Assembly: GCA_032164295.1 (NCBI GenBank)
Contig: JAJHTX010000009.1
Coordinates: 124,001-188,000, forward strand
Length of the DNA stretch: 64,000 bases
Source of the DNA: Inonotus obliquus
Taxonomy: Eukaryota; Basidiomycota; Agaricomycetes; Hymenochaetales; Hymenochaetaceae
Direction: 5' to 3'
Below are positions 45,864 through 58,884 of the stretch, piece by piece (position 1 is the stretch's first letter; each line of letters starts with the position of its first letter). Under the pieces are notes generated by a model. It was not told where the DNA came from and ran no database searches. It saw only the letters and a program-made list of their open reading frames with translations. Position numbers and translations under genes: made by a program.

Positions 45864-47510
45864 TCAAAATGCGCTGAAACCTGCGGCATGCAAAAGAGTA
45901 GCAAACTAAAATCGAGAACGCAGCTCACATCAGGTCAAGCACCGGGGAAATAAGTGATACCACCTACCTGAACTTTCGCGATGCTCTTCAACTGACGGAA
46001 GTCATAACCGGTACGGTTGCTTATATCTCCAGAGTTATGGTACATAGGGTCCGCAATTGGTCCTGCGCGTTCAAATACTTGCGTCGAAGCGAATCCTTGT
46101 TCATGGAAGGACTGAGATAGCTGACATTACATTCGTTCTTCTTGTTGAAAGGGCATCGAGCGTACCTGGTGATCACTGCAACATGCAGGTGTGTAGCCGA
46201 CTTCAAGTTCCGGACTGTACAAAGCAGAGATATTTGCAACAAGTTGTGCAACCTCTGGAGTACCAATACTGAAACGGATACCATTATTTACAGAGTTAGG
46301 CTCAATAAGGGAATTCCCTCACTAATCAGGAAGTCCAAGTTGCGCGGGCTCTCCTGGCTTATGATATGCGAGCATGTCAGCCTGTATCATAAGCGTGATG
46401 TTTGCATTCGCCTCCCGTAGCTCTCCTGAGTTGCGTTACTTCGAGGTTGATTGAAAGGGTGAAAATAGACTGACTGGCATAACCCTTGGATCCAAGTAGA
46501 CCTTGTTCTTCCCCGCCAAAGAGGCATAACTCGACGTTCGAGTTGAAGGAAATGCCGTTCTTGCCGATTGCGCGTGCAATAGCCAATATAGCTGTCGTTC
46601 CGGAGCCATCATCGTCGCCGCCTGGAGCGCGTGTGCTTCCAAACGAGCCGCGAGAGTCATAATGGGCACTCAGCAACACAAGAGCATCTGTGTCGTCGGT
46701 TCCGTTATAGCGACTACAGATCAGAATCAAATTCGGCGTCCAGGAGGAAACAAGACAGAAATCGTACCAAATTATGTTCGGCGTAAATCCAGTAAGAAAT
46801 GGTCGCAACTGGCAATCCGCTCCAGTCCCTTCTATTTGGTTGGCTATCCAGCGCGCTGCTTTACGAGCATCCGGATGGAATGAATGTCGACTCTCAATCG
46901 GACTCTCCGGCGCCTCTCCTGTGAGCCAAGCAACGTCTTCGTTCATTTGAGGAATAGAAAGGGTATCGACAAGGGATGCTATGGATTCGTTATACTTCAA
47001 GCTCTTGAGTATGGATTCTACTCTTGCGACGTCGTCCTTGGGCACGGGAACTAGTGGTGTAGGTGGATACGGAATCACATATCCCTTATGATAAGGTGCG
47101 AGTACGGATTCCAGAGCGATGTACTCCGAGGCATGACCACGAAGGGCGATAAGCGAAAAATTGGGAGTCCGGTAGAGTACTGGGGCATGAACGTCTTCCA
47201 ACACGCTTTGCCCGTCGCCGATAATGATGCCATCGCTCAGTGAGTTATCCATATACTCCCAGGGATTCGTTGGCTTGAGCGTCGCCAGAAGATCTTCCTC
47301 CAGAGCAACTTCGGAGACCCAATAGAGTGATGCTGTATCATCTGGGATAATGACGAGGCCTTTAAAACCGTCGTCTAACAGACCCGAGTCAACCGCTAGG
47401 CATTCATCGGAGGGGAGATATAAACTTTGGGCTCCGAATGATCCCAAATAGCCTTGTGAAAAGCAAGAGTTAGAAGGTAGCAGCCCTGGGGATATGACAA
47501 GCTGCTGCAT
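45864..47510 (-). CDS. M28 zinc aminopeptidase-like protein, gene B
   Basis: Tandem paralogue of gene A. I use ATG 47510 (MQQLVISPGLLPSNSCFSQGYLG) because gene A starts at the matching residue. The frame is open a further 59 codons upstream, but that extension has no counterpart. The zinc-ligand blocks LSAHYDSRG, GGDDDGSGTTAILA and CLFGGEEQGLLGSKGY are present, and the final exons carry DISNRTGYDFRQLKS and FATLLHAAGFSAF-stop. Again there is no signal peptide. The promoter region is divergent with the nucleoporin gene, with 193 bp between starts. Confidence 0.85.
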
Positions 47511-47703
47511 ACTTCCAGGCTTTGATGTGCTTGTAAGGGCGACTCGGCTTGTCGAATCCTGCGCACTCCCTTCATCATTGTCAAAGTTGGGCAGAAGCTC
47601 GTGACGTTGATTGATCACGTGCCACAAACCACTAGTGACGGCGACGGCGCGTCCACAACATTCAGAATCAACAGAGCCGACAACCACGACGTGGACACAG
47701 CTA

Positions 47704-50700
47704 ATGGATGACTACTCGTCTCTACGGTCGGCACTTGCGTCAACGCTTGCCGCGGGAGGTGGTGATGATGTCGAACAAGAACTCTTTGATCAACTTACTG
47801 TGAACAAAACGCGTCTTATGAACGTCTTCGATTTCGGACCACGAAATCCTCAAGAGCTGCGCGAAATAGAGTCTGGTACGTAACACTAATGCCCTTTGAG
47901 ACTACCGCTGATTCTTACTTTTTAAAAGGCAAGGTGGTTGTGGACGGGCGAACGCTATCGGTTAATAGTGAATTCTCGCTCCATGTGTCTTTCATTTCTC
48001 AGCAAGTCAACTGCTCAGAGCGATTCATCGCCAGTATCTTACATGCCATCCTCTCCGAGTACCCAACAATGGATAGAACCGAAGCTGTTGAGCAAACGGT
48101 TCTGTCGTATCACCAGCTACGTCGTGAGCTAGCAGACTCAATACGATTAGTGTTTGAAGGCGTCGAAAAAGCGGAAGCTCCTGATGCCCTGCCGGTTCAT
48201 GCTCTTCTTGATGATTTCGTCAAGCGACATCTGATTGGAAAAGGTGGCGAAGGGTCTATTGCGTCCCGTATTTTCCGAGAATTGATCAGTTTCGAGAAAA
48301 CGATTGCGGATTCGAGGATAGCAGTCACCAATGCGATCTCAAAGACAAACATACCAGGGCCGCAAGGTGAGTCAAAAGGCGAGGCACAAGTTTTCATGTC
48401 GTTCATATCTCTGTCACAGGTAGCTCTTCGAGCAATCTCGGCCAGCCTATCCTCCAGGCACGATTGGAGTCTCTCGTTTATGAACGACGCACTCTCGCCA
48501 TCGGGTTCTACTACTGTGCTAGAGCTGGATATCTTTCCTCTTCGGAAATACAACAAATCTTGGGCTGGCTCGAGAAAAATCCCAGGAATGACATAACGCT
48601 CTACATTCTCGCCTCTTTATTCGCCTCCATCGACCTCTCTCACTCTCCCCACGCTACCCAAAGCGCACTTCTGCGCCTACAAATAGCGAGCAGTGCCGAC
48701 ACTGTGTCTTTTGTGAGCAAGAAACTTGCACCAGCGACGGAATGGAAGGATCCTTCGCTCAAAGCGGTCGTCATTCTGAAATGGACATTGTTCCTTACAG
48801 AAGCACGTTTCCGAAACGAGAGTCTTGAGGATGTTGAAGGATTCAGGAACGAGGATTTGACCATACAGGTCTTCAACGCCATTCAAGGCGATGCTTTTTC
48901 CTTCCTCTTGCGAGTCGTCATGAATCTGACAAATGAACGGAGTATATCAAGCCAGCTGCTGGGGAGTAGCGTGGCACCTGGGGTGACTAGTGGTGAAGCA
49001 AACGGTACCATCGGTTCTTCCGTGTCAGAGGATTTCAAGATTAATATCTTCCATGAAGTCGAACTTCTCCTCCGATCTCTCCTGACTCATGCATCAGCCG
49101 AACTCCGCAAAGTCAAGCACAAGCAAGAAGATCAGTTTCGGCCTCGCGCTGAACGACATGTGCGCGGTGGTCTTAGACCAGCAGAGTCTGGCACCGAGCC
49201 TATCCCACCACGCAACGACACTGCAATACTCTTCCAACTTCTCGGCTCTCTCTACTCTGTCTTGTCTGAAGACAGCGCGATACAGTTTTGGGGCGGTGCT
49301 CCGCGAAAGGATTCACTGGCGTATTACGAGAGCGCGGAGATAGAAGCAGGCAGGCTCCCGTCCTTTCTTCGCTGGGCAGTCGAAGTGCGCGAACCCGAAC
49401 TCATTATCTGCGTCTTCGATATGCTTGCTGGACTATCCACCGGTGTTGCATGTGCTGAATGCGCATTTAATTTCATGGCCATCGGTTCCCTGGACGTTGT
49501 GCATGGCACCAGCAGCCTCGAAACTGGCCTCTACGAGTTATCAACAATATACACTTGGCGGAGCATATTTGGCGAGCTCGAAAGTTGGGCCACCCTTGGT
49601 TCCACTCAGCGAACAGCCCACGGTGTCCCACCTCCACAACTTCAGATCGCTCCTAAAGATATCCTTCTGGGACTTGCTTTTCTCAAGCTTACCGCGACTA
49701 TCGCAACCCATTCAGTTCAAGCCCGCATTGCCATTGCCACCCACCCTCAATTCCGTGCCATTGGATGCTTGGTTTCCCTTATACCTCTCGGTGTTCCCCT
49801 CGAGCTGAAAGGTGCCCTATTTGAGACACTCTCTGCATTCTGTCATCCGGGTGCTGGCGTACATGGTGTCGATATCTGTAAAAATGTTTGGGGCCAAATG
49901 GAGAGGCTGGAGATCATCAACGTTCGAGGCGGAGGTCTTGGGCCCAAGGGTGTTGAAATTGAGTTGGAAGAAGTTGAATCTGTATACAAAGTCTATCCAG
50001 CTACCATCGCGTTCCTCGAGCTTCTCGGCACTCTTATCCACACCCCGAAGCGCATCCCACTCAAAAATCGGATCACTGAGCCAGAGCCCATTAACACGAT
50101 TCCAGATAATTTGGGGGTACCATACAGAGCGCCTGGAATTGGCCCATTCATTAACTTCGTCGTTGATAATGTGCTAGCCAGGCTACCTAGACGCGAGTTT
50201 CTGAACGTCGCTGACTCGTGGAAAATGGTCGACCTGGCGTTATGTTTCCTTGAAAGGTGCCTTGCGAGCTATGATTTGGAATCACTGCCGAGTTTAGCTG
50301 AAGAGTTCGCCGCCAAAGGGCCCGAAGTGCTTGCGCCACTTGTACATCATCCAGGATTCGAGGTGCTTTGCCGTATTCTTTCGGAAACGCAGCTACGGAC
50401 GACTCTTCTAACTTATGTCGTTGAAGGGGTTGAAGAATTACCACGACAGCCTGTCAAGTCACGATTCACGAACGTCATCTTACGAGCTCTTCGCATCGCA
50501 GAGCGAGTCCTTGAGATTCAGGACCTCTTCTTGGATCACTTCGTTCCTGCTGTCTCTGAATTCGAGGATGTGTCTGTTGCGGGCACCCGGATCTCTCAGA
50601 GCTTCCTTTCGAAAATCGATCAAGGTCTTTCTCTTGATCACCGATCGATCCCCTATATTGGTTCATACGTCAGCTGCGTCACAAATCCAGAAATAAAGTA

Positions 50701-53700
50701 CCTGGCGATCAAGATTTTGTCCATGTTATCCCAGTCACCGTCGTTCCAGAATATTGCCGTTCTTATCGCCCGCAGTCCTGAGTCGAACATTATACTTGAT
50801 GGCTTCGTGCAGCTGCTCGGCTCTGATTCAGCGGACGATGTCGGGGAATCTGAAGAATGGGTGGATCTCTGGACGGGTGCCGGTGCACCAGATTTAGAAG
50901 GTCACCAGGATTTGTTCGCTCAACCCATACGACTGGCAATTTTGGACCTCTTACTCCGAGGAACGAAGCACAGCAAATCTTCGTCGCTCTCTTTCCTCCT
51001 CTTATTCGGGCAAAACACTCCGGACGTGCAGATTCAAGATCCTCATGCACTTGGCGCGAGAGAATTATGCTTGCATGTCGTCCTCGAACTATTGAACATC
51101 GGCGTACCAAGGTTAAATGAAAAAGGCGAAGACAAGGAGCACCAGAGGTCATCGCCGCTGTTCGTGGCTCAACCCATCCTCGCCGAACGCCTATATAAGC
51201 TCGTGTATCAGCTTTGTGAGCATCCACGGACTAGCGCTCCAATGATGCTTTATTTGCGTACACGTGAAGATTTCTTTGCTCGCCACCTCTCGGTGATGGT
51301 TGTACATGCCCCCGCTGATGCTCGAGCCCCGGTCATCGAAGTGGTATATGGCGACGGATCTCGAGTTGTGACGACGTCTACGACAACGAAGGCGTTCTTG
51401 CAGTCGCGTTCTTGGCTTCTGGAACTAGTATCCCTCGAGTTGCATGTATTAACGAATAAAGGCCAGAATCAGCGCGTCAAAGAACTTCTTGATCAGCTTC
51501 TCGGTACAACAGATACCCAACACGAGCCACAGAACATCTGGGAACATGACCTAGCCCAGCCATTCAACGATATTGGCCAATCGCGCATACGAATCATCGA
51601 GATTTTCCAATCACTGGAGTTCGAGTGGAACGACAGCATAACGCTTACCCCTGTCGACTTGCAGTTCTATGCCGGTCTGAACCTTCAAGCTTGCGCTCGT
51701 CCAGATGAGAACGGTTGCGAAGTCATTGATAGATCGTCACTTTTCGAGATGCTGAGTAATGCACGAAGGATGATTTTCCGTCAAGGCCAGGTCGTCAGTT
51801 CAGTTCAGAAAGCACAACTTGATGCGGAGACGAAATATATCCTTGAAAGCTGCGTTGTTGAAAATAACAGGCGGGAGCTCCAGTTCGCCCTCGGGTCTGC
51901 GTATGAATCATGGAAGAAGCTTCTGGATGTTGTTCTCACGAAATGCTTTGGTCGTATTTCGCATGATCAGAGAGAAGGCATTCTCTTTGATCTGCTACAT
52001 GTAGTTCCTCCAACTATTCGATCGAGTACTCTTCCGGAACCGACAGCTGCGCTTCTATCTGAAGCGCTTCTGTTGCTGATTACGAAGCTGAGGGAAGAGC
52101 GACATCAGGCAAGTTTACTGTCTGCTTCTGCATCAGTGGACTCTAGCGCTCTTCCAGTCGAGAGGATGTCTGCGTTGTTACGTCATATGCTAGACTGCGC
52201 CCTTGACAAGCATAGAAGGGAGCTCGTACGAGGAAACGTTTATGCAGCACTTATCAATTTCCTTCGTTTGGTGGCCAGGAAATCCGGAGATTCTGCGTCT
52301 AAGAACAACGCTTTGCCATCGGAAAGCACATTGGCGAACCTTGCGTCGACCTTATCCCTGACAGGGGACGTTACCAAAGGTGCCAATAGCCCTGCCGCTT
52401 CACTGGAAACAAGCTGCTTTATGGTCATGAAGCAAGTTATGGAGCGCCTCGTGACTGTCGTTTCAAAGGATGCAATCGATGGCATTGATGTTTGGAAGAC
52501 CGTCGCTTTCACATTATTGGAAGCTTTGGCAAGATTGTCGCGACTTGACTCAAAACAGACTTACCTTAATACGCTTGAGCGATATGGCCTCCTGACGAAC
52601 TTCGCACATAGCGTCATTGATGCAGATTCCAAATTACAAGGCTCCCTCCAACTGGAACCAGACGATCTTAATGCCTTGTTCGTCTATGAAACGAAGATGT
52701 CCTTTTTTATCCGCTTGGCGCAAACACGGCAGGGAGCTGAAAGACTTCTTGAGAGCCGTATCCTCCGCATTCTTTCACAAGTCGATTTCCTAGACACTAG
52801 GCCGGAATCAAATGATTTAGTCCTCGGTACGTGGTTTTCCGCGATACAAACACCGTGAGATTAACGATTATCTAGATCAAGGCGGCTTTATGCCATCTCC
52901 CCTTAGCCGATATCACCAGCTCTTCGTTCCAGCTTTGCAATTAGTCACGGCTATCATATCGACTGTTGGCGCAAAGCATATGGTTGCATCAAAGCAGGTA
53001 CGTGGCACTCGAATTTGTCAAGGATGAGCTGTTCCTGATCTTTCCACAGGCTATCGAATTCTTGCACAGTCATAGAGATACGTTTGTGATCATGCTTAAG
53101 CAGGAAGCAACACTCGTCTCTGTATCAGGACTTCAAGAACTGGATCTACTTGTGTCACTTTGTGCGCTGACTGTGCCTGCCATTCCGCAAAGCGATTTTG
53201 TACGTCCTCCGTTCTATATCATGAATTTTCCACTTACGATTTCACAGTATGCGTCGAACTCCAGCGTCGGAAGTCTCCACAACGCAATCCTTGGTCTATC
53301 TGCGAGGACGCTGGGAAACTCTCGATGGTTGGCTTCCATCCATCCATCTGATGAAACGGAAGCTGCGGAAGCTAGGACTCCCGCGTTCGGTATGACTCTC
53401 TTAGATTTATGGTGATGGCCACCCGTTTCTAATGCAGCTTCAAGGACACGGTAATGACCGCACGAGGTTTGACGTGACAGTGCGACAGACTATCCAGGAC
53501 TTGCGCCGAGCGATTGTACGCTACTTGACAGCAGCCAGTAACGTTGGCGGTACGTTATTTTCTCCTCTAGTACTTCTCCATGCTGACCACCGAACAGAGT
53601 CTGAACTGACAGTCGTGCTCGCTCCTGTCTTTTCTGTTAGGGACGACCGTCCGTCTGGTGTTACAGGTGAACTCAAATTTCGATTTTGTTCTATAGTCGG

Positions 53701-54528
53701 TCGGATTGATCCCTTCGCTTAGCCGTACTACCAAGTATTAGAGACGCCACTGACTTGCTTAGTGATCTTTGCGAAGAGCTGCTTGGCACGCTGCAAGATA
53801 TTGAAGATATCTCAACGGAGCTTGAACATCCGGAATATGTGCGCATCGATAACATCGAAGAGGTTGGTCTCAATCATTACACAATAGCGACCTCAGGACT
53901 GACGAACGTTGAACAGCTAACTGAAGAAGTGGATGCGGATGCTGTCCGCAGACTCGAAATAGACCAGCGGCGAGCACTCGTATGTCGATCGCTCGAACTT
54001 TCTGTCGTCTCGAAGAAATCTCGGGCAGAGATTCTTTTGGGTTCGTATGGCTTTTCTTTCACTTCGGAAGCAAGGCTTACTTCTCATCAGGATCCGTGGA
54101 AATGATTCTCCATCTTCTTTGCGTACATGTTCGCTATTATTTATCCGAGCAAACCTCTTTACCTGCATCCTTGAGCCAACAGCGACCATCCGGACGTCCC
54201 GAGGTTTCCCTGACTGCTTCACAATCGCATCTTAGACCATCGACTCTGCGATTACTGTCCATGCCAGATGCGAATGCATTCCGCTCCGAGGCCGTACTTG
54301 TTTTATCTAAGATTATTGACAAGATTGGGTCAATGTCAATCGAACTTGTACGTTCCCTTTCAGACTCTTGTTCTGTCCTATCTTCATTATATCTTCTGCC
54401 GTTTGTAGAGTGAAGAGACCATAGGACGAGGATGGCGAGCGAACCAGACATACCTTGAGCTCCTGGTACAGCGATTAAAGGAAGTCGTCTCAGGAGACTC
54501 TTCGCCTGACGATAATGATATAGAATGA
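47704..54528 (+). CDS. NUP192: Nucleoporin Nup192/Nup205 homologue
   Basis: Inner-ring scaffold protein of the nuclear pore, of roughly 2,000 residues. It starts at ATG 47704 (MDDYSSLRSALASTLAAGGG). The first exons show the family's N-terminal logic: ELFDQLTVNKTRLMNVFDFG, PQELREIESGKVVVDG and SERFIASILHAI. One long exon of about 1,460 codons (ending near 52817) is a helical solenoid, for example GLAFLKLTATIATHSVQAR and IPYIGSYVSCVTNPEIKYLA. Six or more small exons complete the C-terminus (FMPSPLSRYHQLFVPALQLV, SSVGSLHNAILGLSARTL, VVSGDSSPDDNDIE-stop). Large size, all-helical composition and the N-terminal match support the call. I did not fix the small 3' exon edges. Confidence 0.85.
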
Positions 54529-55132
54529 AATAACCCAAAAGGTCCCCACATCCTACCGGCTCCTATCGTATCATACTGTAGAATAACTCGTTGGGTTGCT
54601 ATTATATTTACGTTTCGGTACTTTTAATCTGTTATTCCATACTTTGTCATACTAGCAGTAGCACAAGTACGAGAAAGCATATGGAGTGTCAGATTATGAA
54701 GAGAAAGAGAACGCTCGCTCTTCCTTCTTGGCTAGGTCAGGCGTCGCAATCAAGAACTGCTGGAGGTTCCGTTTCATTCAGACTAGTCCGTATTTGTATA
54801 AGATTTGATATTGCGTGAATGTGGTGCATACGATGTGGCGCGCCGCACTTCTCACTACGAAAAAATACGCAGTTGCTAGTTTAATGATACAATCTAATCA
54901 CAGTACTATTGGCCTGAGTACCCAATCCCAATTGTACATACTGTACAACGCAGGTATTAGAGCGGCTAGACGAATTCCGGGTACACCACGTCTTCGACCC
55001 ATGTCCAAGGGTAGTCACAATCTCTCTGATGACCCTTTCTAAACGTTCACCATGCCCTCTCAGGAGCCTTCGTAGTGTACATGCCTCAATACTGCAAGCA
55101 AATAAGCGGAGATCTCGTCCGTGCCGAATAGC
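54529..55132. other. Intergenic between two convergent genes, no supported gene
   Basis: No coding signal. It marks the change from conserved genes to the second nuclease-kinase locus. Confidence 0.4.
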
Positions 55133-57067
55133 TTATTTCCGTTTCCCGCTGAGTTCGTTCCAAATATACCTTAGTTCTTCACATTCCTTATGAGCGGGCC
55201 CGCTGTACCAAGGTACCTGGAGAGAAGGTGAACAATTAGCTCCTCTACAGTATGCAGATACAAACCTTCCTGATGCCTGTGCATTTGTGAAATGATGACA
55301 TTGCGAAGTCGATGACCTTGAACGACCCAGAGGCTCCACGGATAATATTTCGCGCCTCAAGATCATTATGATTGATCCCGATCTTGTGAAGAGCCACTAC
55401 CAAATCTCTTATCTTCGCTCTATAACATCTTCTTATTTAGCGCAAGGTGTGCTTAGAACGAACAATCTCACTTATCATGATCCGACAATGCCCTCAACTC
55501 TTTGTCTGTCAGCGACTCTCCCTCGTAGTCCATTACCAATGCCAGCATACTGTCCGATTCGTATAGCCCGTAGCAATTTGGTGTAACATATGGAAGCATC
55601 TCGCCGTTTCGCTTCGCCCGTTCAATTTCGCAATAAGTTCTGTACTCATTCCAGAAATGTTCAGTGTATCCTTCCTTATCTCTACGCGTCCCCTTAGCTA
55701 ACGTCTTCACCGCGTAAGAAATCGAATTTGATGACTTTTCATGCTCATCAATAGCAGGTAGTACCTCATACACAACGCCTGTCAAACCTGACCCTATCAT
55801 GCGTCGCAGGCAGAGACGGACGGTGCCGGTATCGCCAGAGGATAATTGCAGACCAGTACTACCGACCTCATCAAACTCAAACCATGTAGGATCCTTTACA
55901 ATGTCTTCGGACCAGCCGATCTGTATACCGAAACTCAGTGATATAGTTTTTAATCCTCCTCCACAGCTGACTCACCAGAAGATGATGCGAGTCGGTCGCT
56001 TGCAACTTGCCCCGAACGGCGGAGCACATGGCAGCCCTTTCGTTGGTTTCGTTGTGTTTCTTGTCCTCATTTTGATTCCCTTCGGTCTCACGCTGGTCAT
56101 TAGAATCAACGTTATCTATTGGTGATGTAGAGAGTAGTGTCTTTTCCACATGCGACTTAACATCGAGCTGAAGTGTGGTTGCAAGCATCATGCCAAGTAA
56201 TGCGCGGAACGGTCGAGTGTTGCTTTCCTGCTTTTCGGCGATGGAAAATGAAACATATGGTTCATTTCCATCGGGATCAGGATGAAGACGAAAGAAGACC
56301 CATTTTTCATGTGATGTCAATGCGGCCCAATGCACTCGGTGCGATGCCATATACAAGCATATCTATACGCATGTTATCAGCGACATTCATTGTGGTGCGA
56401 TGAAGCGTGACAGTCGGACTTTGTTAATCACCCTTACGCCCATATCCAACTGGCTCTTTAAATTTAAACTGAAACCGCGCAGCTGAAGAATAGGAAGAGC
56501 ATTGTCCAAAACGCTCGCAGCTTTTACTTCGACCAGGACCTTCTTGTCCTTGGCTGTTGTAAGAGCAAAATCCACCTTAGACGCAAAGTCACATTTCGGT
56601 GGCCTGGCTTCCAAATCCAAGTCGAGAGGAAAGCCGAGGCCGTCCATGACTAGCCATAACGCCGCTAAAGCGCCCTGAGATACCATGGAGCGAGCCTAGT
56701 TTGCATAGCAGGGCCACTGGTCAGTAACATCTCCCAGCGCCGTGATGAAGGAGCTCACGAGTGTCTCATTGCAATTTTTTTTCCAACCAGCAGACCTGCC
56801 ATCCTTATCTATCCTTGGCTGAAACACACTGTCGAGTTCACTGTGTTCGACCGGCAACGGACGGTCTTCGAGATAATTATCCACCGTCGTCAGTAGAGAT
56901 TCGACCATCTGATCGTCACGCCACGCTACCACCGGTTTCCAGCATTTGTCCAGTCGATCGGCTTCGATGTCGCTAATGTCTGTACAACTAGTGTTGTCAC
57001 CCTCAGGTTGAGGCGAGAAGAACATTGCTCTCTCTTCGAGGTACTCTCTGAGGGTTGTCTGACCCAT
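55133..57067 (-). CDS. PD-(D/E)XK-like nuclease plus kinase-like fusion protein, copy 3
   Basis: Third member of the family, 30 kb from the others and on the opposite strand. It starts at ATG 57067 (MGQTTLREYLEERAMFFSPQ). The exon plan matches copy 1, including the first intron (with CTGAC) and the fifth intron before VPWYSGPAH. The nuclease-like core reads VDFALTTAKDKKVLVEVKA, so the last acidic-x-Lys is EVK. Kinase-like landmarks are IGSGLTGVVYEV, YAVKTL, HNDLEARNI and IDFAMSSF. It ends LRYIWNELSGKRK-stop. It lies directly downstream of the DUF7330-like gene at 57247, same strand, 180 bp apart. Confidence 0.8.
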
Positions 57068-57124
57068 GACCGCAAGCGGGGTGAGTAGTTGGCTTGGCCT
57101 AAAACTCTGAAACATTCTCATGGG

Positions 57125-57143
57125 TGATTCTGCTGAGGTAATG
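57125..57143 (-). promoter_or_regulatory. Conserved motif upstream of nuclease-kinase copy 3
   Basis: On the minus strand CATTACCTCAGCAGAATCA, 76 bp upstream of the start. It is kept although the rest of the upstream DNA is unlike copies 1 and 2. Confidence 0.45.
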
Positions 57144-57246
57144 CCATACCATTCCAACAAACGCTAGTAAATACTTCACAGGCCAGGGCAAATCACTTTA
57201 CTTCAAGCAATCCAAGTCATTGTTCATTCCGTCCTGTCCTCCGAAT

Positions 57247-58315
57247 CACATTACTGCGCATCCAAATGCATGATTCTCTTCCTGTGGTTCGTCGACGAAC
57301 GATACCTTCAGGTTTCCGTAGGCACTTTGTATGTCAACGAGCGACCCAGCCCAATCTTTTCTGCTCACTGTCAATACTCACCCCGTCAGCGAAATGGATT
57401 GTTAAAGTTTGAACGAATGACGCACAATATCCTGCACTTCGATAATCCCCGACAAAGCAAGTCCTCTTTCCACCCGCCTCGGAAAACGTTACGAGCCGTG
57501 ACTTTACCATATCGGAGAAAATAATGGAAGTGCTGTATGGGGTAGTCCTAACGTCGAGCGATTCCTGATTGTTTGCTGTGTTCTCGTGTCCTAAACTTGA
57601 GAATGGAGTGAAGGAACTTGGCCTGAACGAGTCGTACAGTGACCCGGTGCTCAACATTATCGGACCCACAAAATCCGAAGGAAGTGCAACGGAGATATTG
57701 CCGCCGTTCGACGTTACCGTCAGCGAAAAAGGGCGCGAACTAAGGGAGAACTTGTGGAACGAAGGTCATGAGATTAAGAAGTTGACAGAAACACGTAATA
57801 GGCCAACACGCACGAGTTTCACATCGACCTTGCCCATCCAGGACTTACAAAGGACGTCAATGACGGCCCTTCGCACACCTCTATTCTCGATACGCCGCAC
57901 TGACATTTCCTCATCTACCATCCAAACATCTGCGGTGATATTCCCTCTAGTGCATTCAAGGCAGAGATTCGCTTTCTTCGTCGGATTGTCTGAAATCAGA
58001 TCGGCTGGCATCGCAAGACTAGGATCAACGACGTAGGTTCCATTTATTGGCATTCTGTAATTGACGGATAGCCAGTTTGTCGCCTGGATGTTTGGTGGTG
58101 GACTGCGCCTCACGATTCCTGTCGAATCGTCTCCATAGGCATCAGTGAACTTTCCACGTTGTCCGCTCGAGGCTTTGTCACTCCGAGCTTGGTCTGATGC
58201 TCCTTTAGAGAATGGGAAGATGTGTAGTCAGTACTGATAAAGATTTCAGCTTAATACATAGCATACCACGGAATCGCTGTCCAGGCTCAGGAGAAAGGCT
58301 CCTATTCGTGCGCAT
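57247..58315 (-). CDS. DUF7330-like protein, copy 5
   Basis: Starts at ATG 58315 (MRTNRSLSPEPGQRFRG). An intron (about 58205-58267) leads to SDQARSDKASSGQRGKF. The body has IQATNWLSVNYRMPINGTYV, DPSLAMPADLI, NLCLECTRGNITADVWMVDE, RAVIDVLCKSWMGKVDVKL, VALPSDFVGPIMLST and FSEAGGKRTCFVGDYRSAGY. It ends LKVSFVDEPQEENHAFGCAVM-stop. It is longer in the middle than the other copies, with an insert around 57520-57640, and lacks a clear PPxY (it has RSPPPNI). The most diverged of the five. Function unknown. Confidence 0.7.
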
Positions 58316-58884
58316 TTTTTAATCCTAGAAGACGTCGAACAAGAGTCGGGAGTCTTCAGTCGTACAGGATAAGATGGCCGTCGGATTCAAAGATAGGCCA
58401 CGCGAGAGATTGCCTGGGGCGGCGCGTTTGCCTGCTGCCATGCTGAATTTGGTTGCCTTCCATTCGACGGAGATGATAGCAAGATATAGAGTGATAGAAG
58501 CAGCCAATGATCATCACGCTCAGAATGGATCATAAGCCTAACACATCATACGGATGTGGGAAAAACTGAAAGATAGCGCGTGGAAGATGACGAGCGGAGA
58601 AATAGTGTCGGGGCCGCGATTTAAGGACAAAGAGAACCTTTCTACAGAACCGAAGGCGAGTCCTCAAAAGTATTTCTTCTCCATAGAATAGTACTCGTTG
58701 CGTTCAATGAACCAAAGCCCACCTTACAATAACTAAGTCGAGTCGTTTCAACGTGTATGATCGCGGGGAAACGGTGATACATTGATCAGCCCGCCGCCGT
58801 GGTCACGAAGCACCCATTCCTACAACGAAGTTATTGCTTTTAGTTAGCGTTACAAATCGCAAATCCTAGTTCATTTATTACTTA
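58316..58884. other. Intergenic, no supported gene
   Basis: The minus-strand frame 58325-58507 overlaps the leader of the DUF7330-like gene and is probably chance. Confidence 0.4.

Noticed and set aside
46377..47687. 436-codon frame with a longer N-terminus for M28 gene B
   Set aside because: The first 59 codons have no match in gene A and overlap the promoter space of the divergent nucleoporin gene. The frame also reads through introns at its 3' end.
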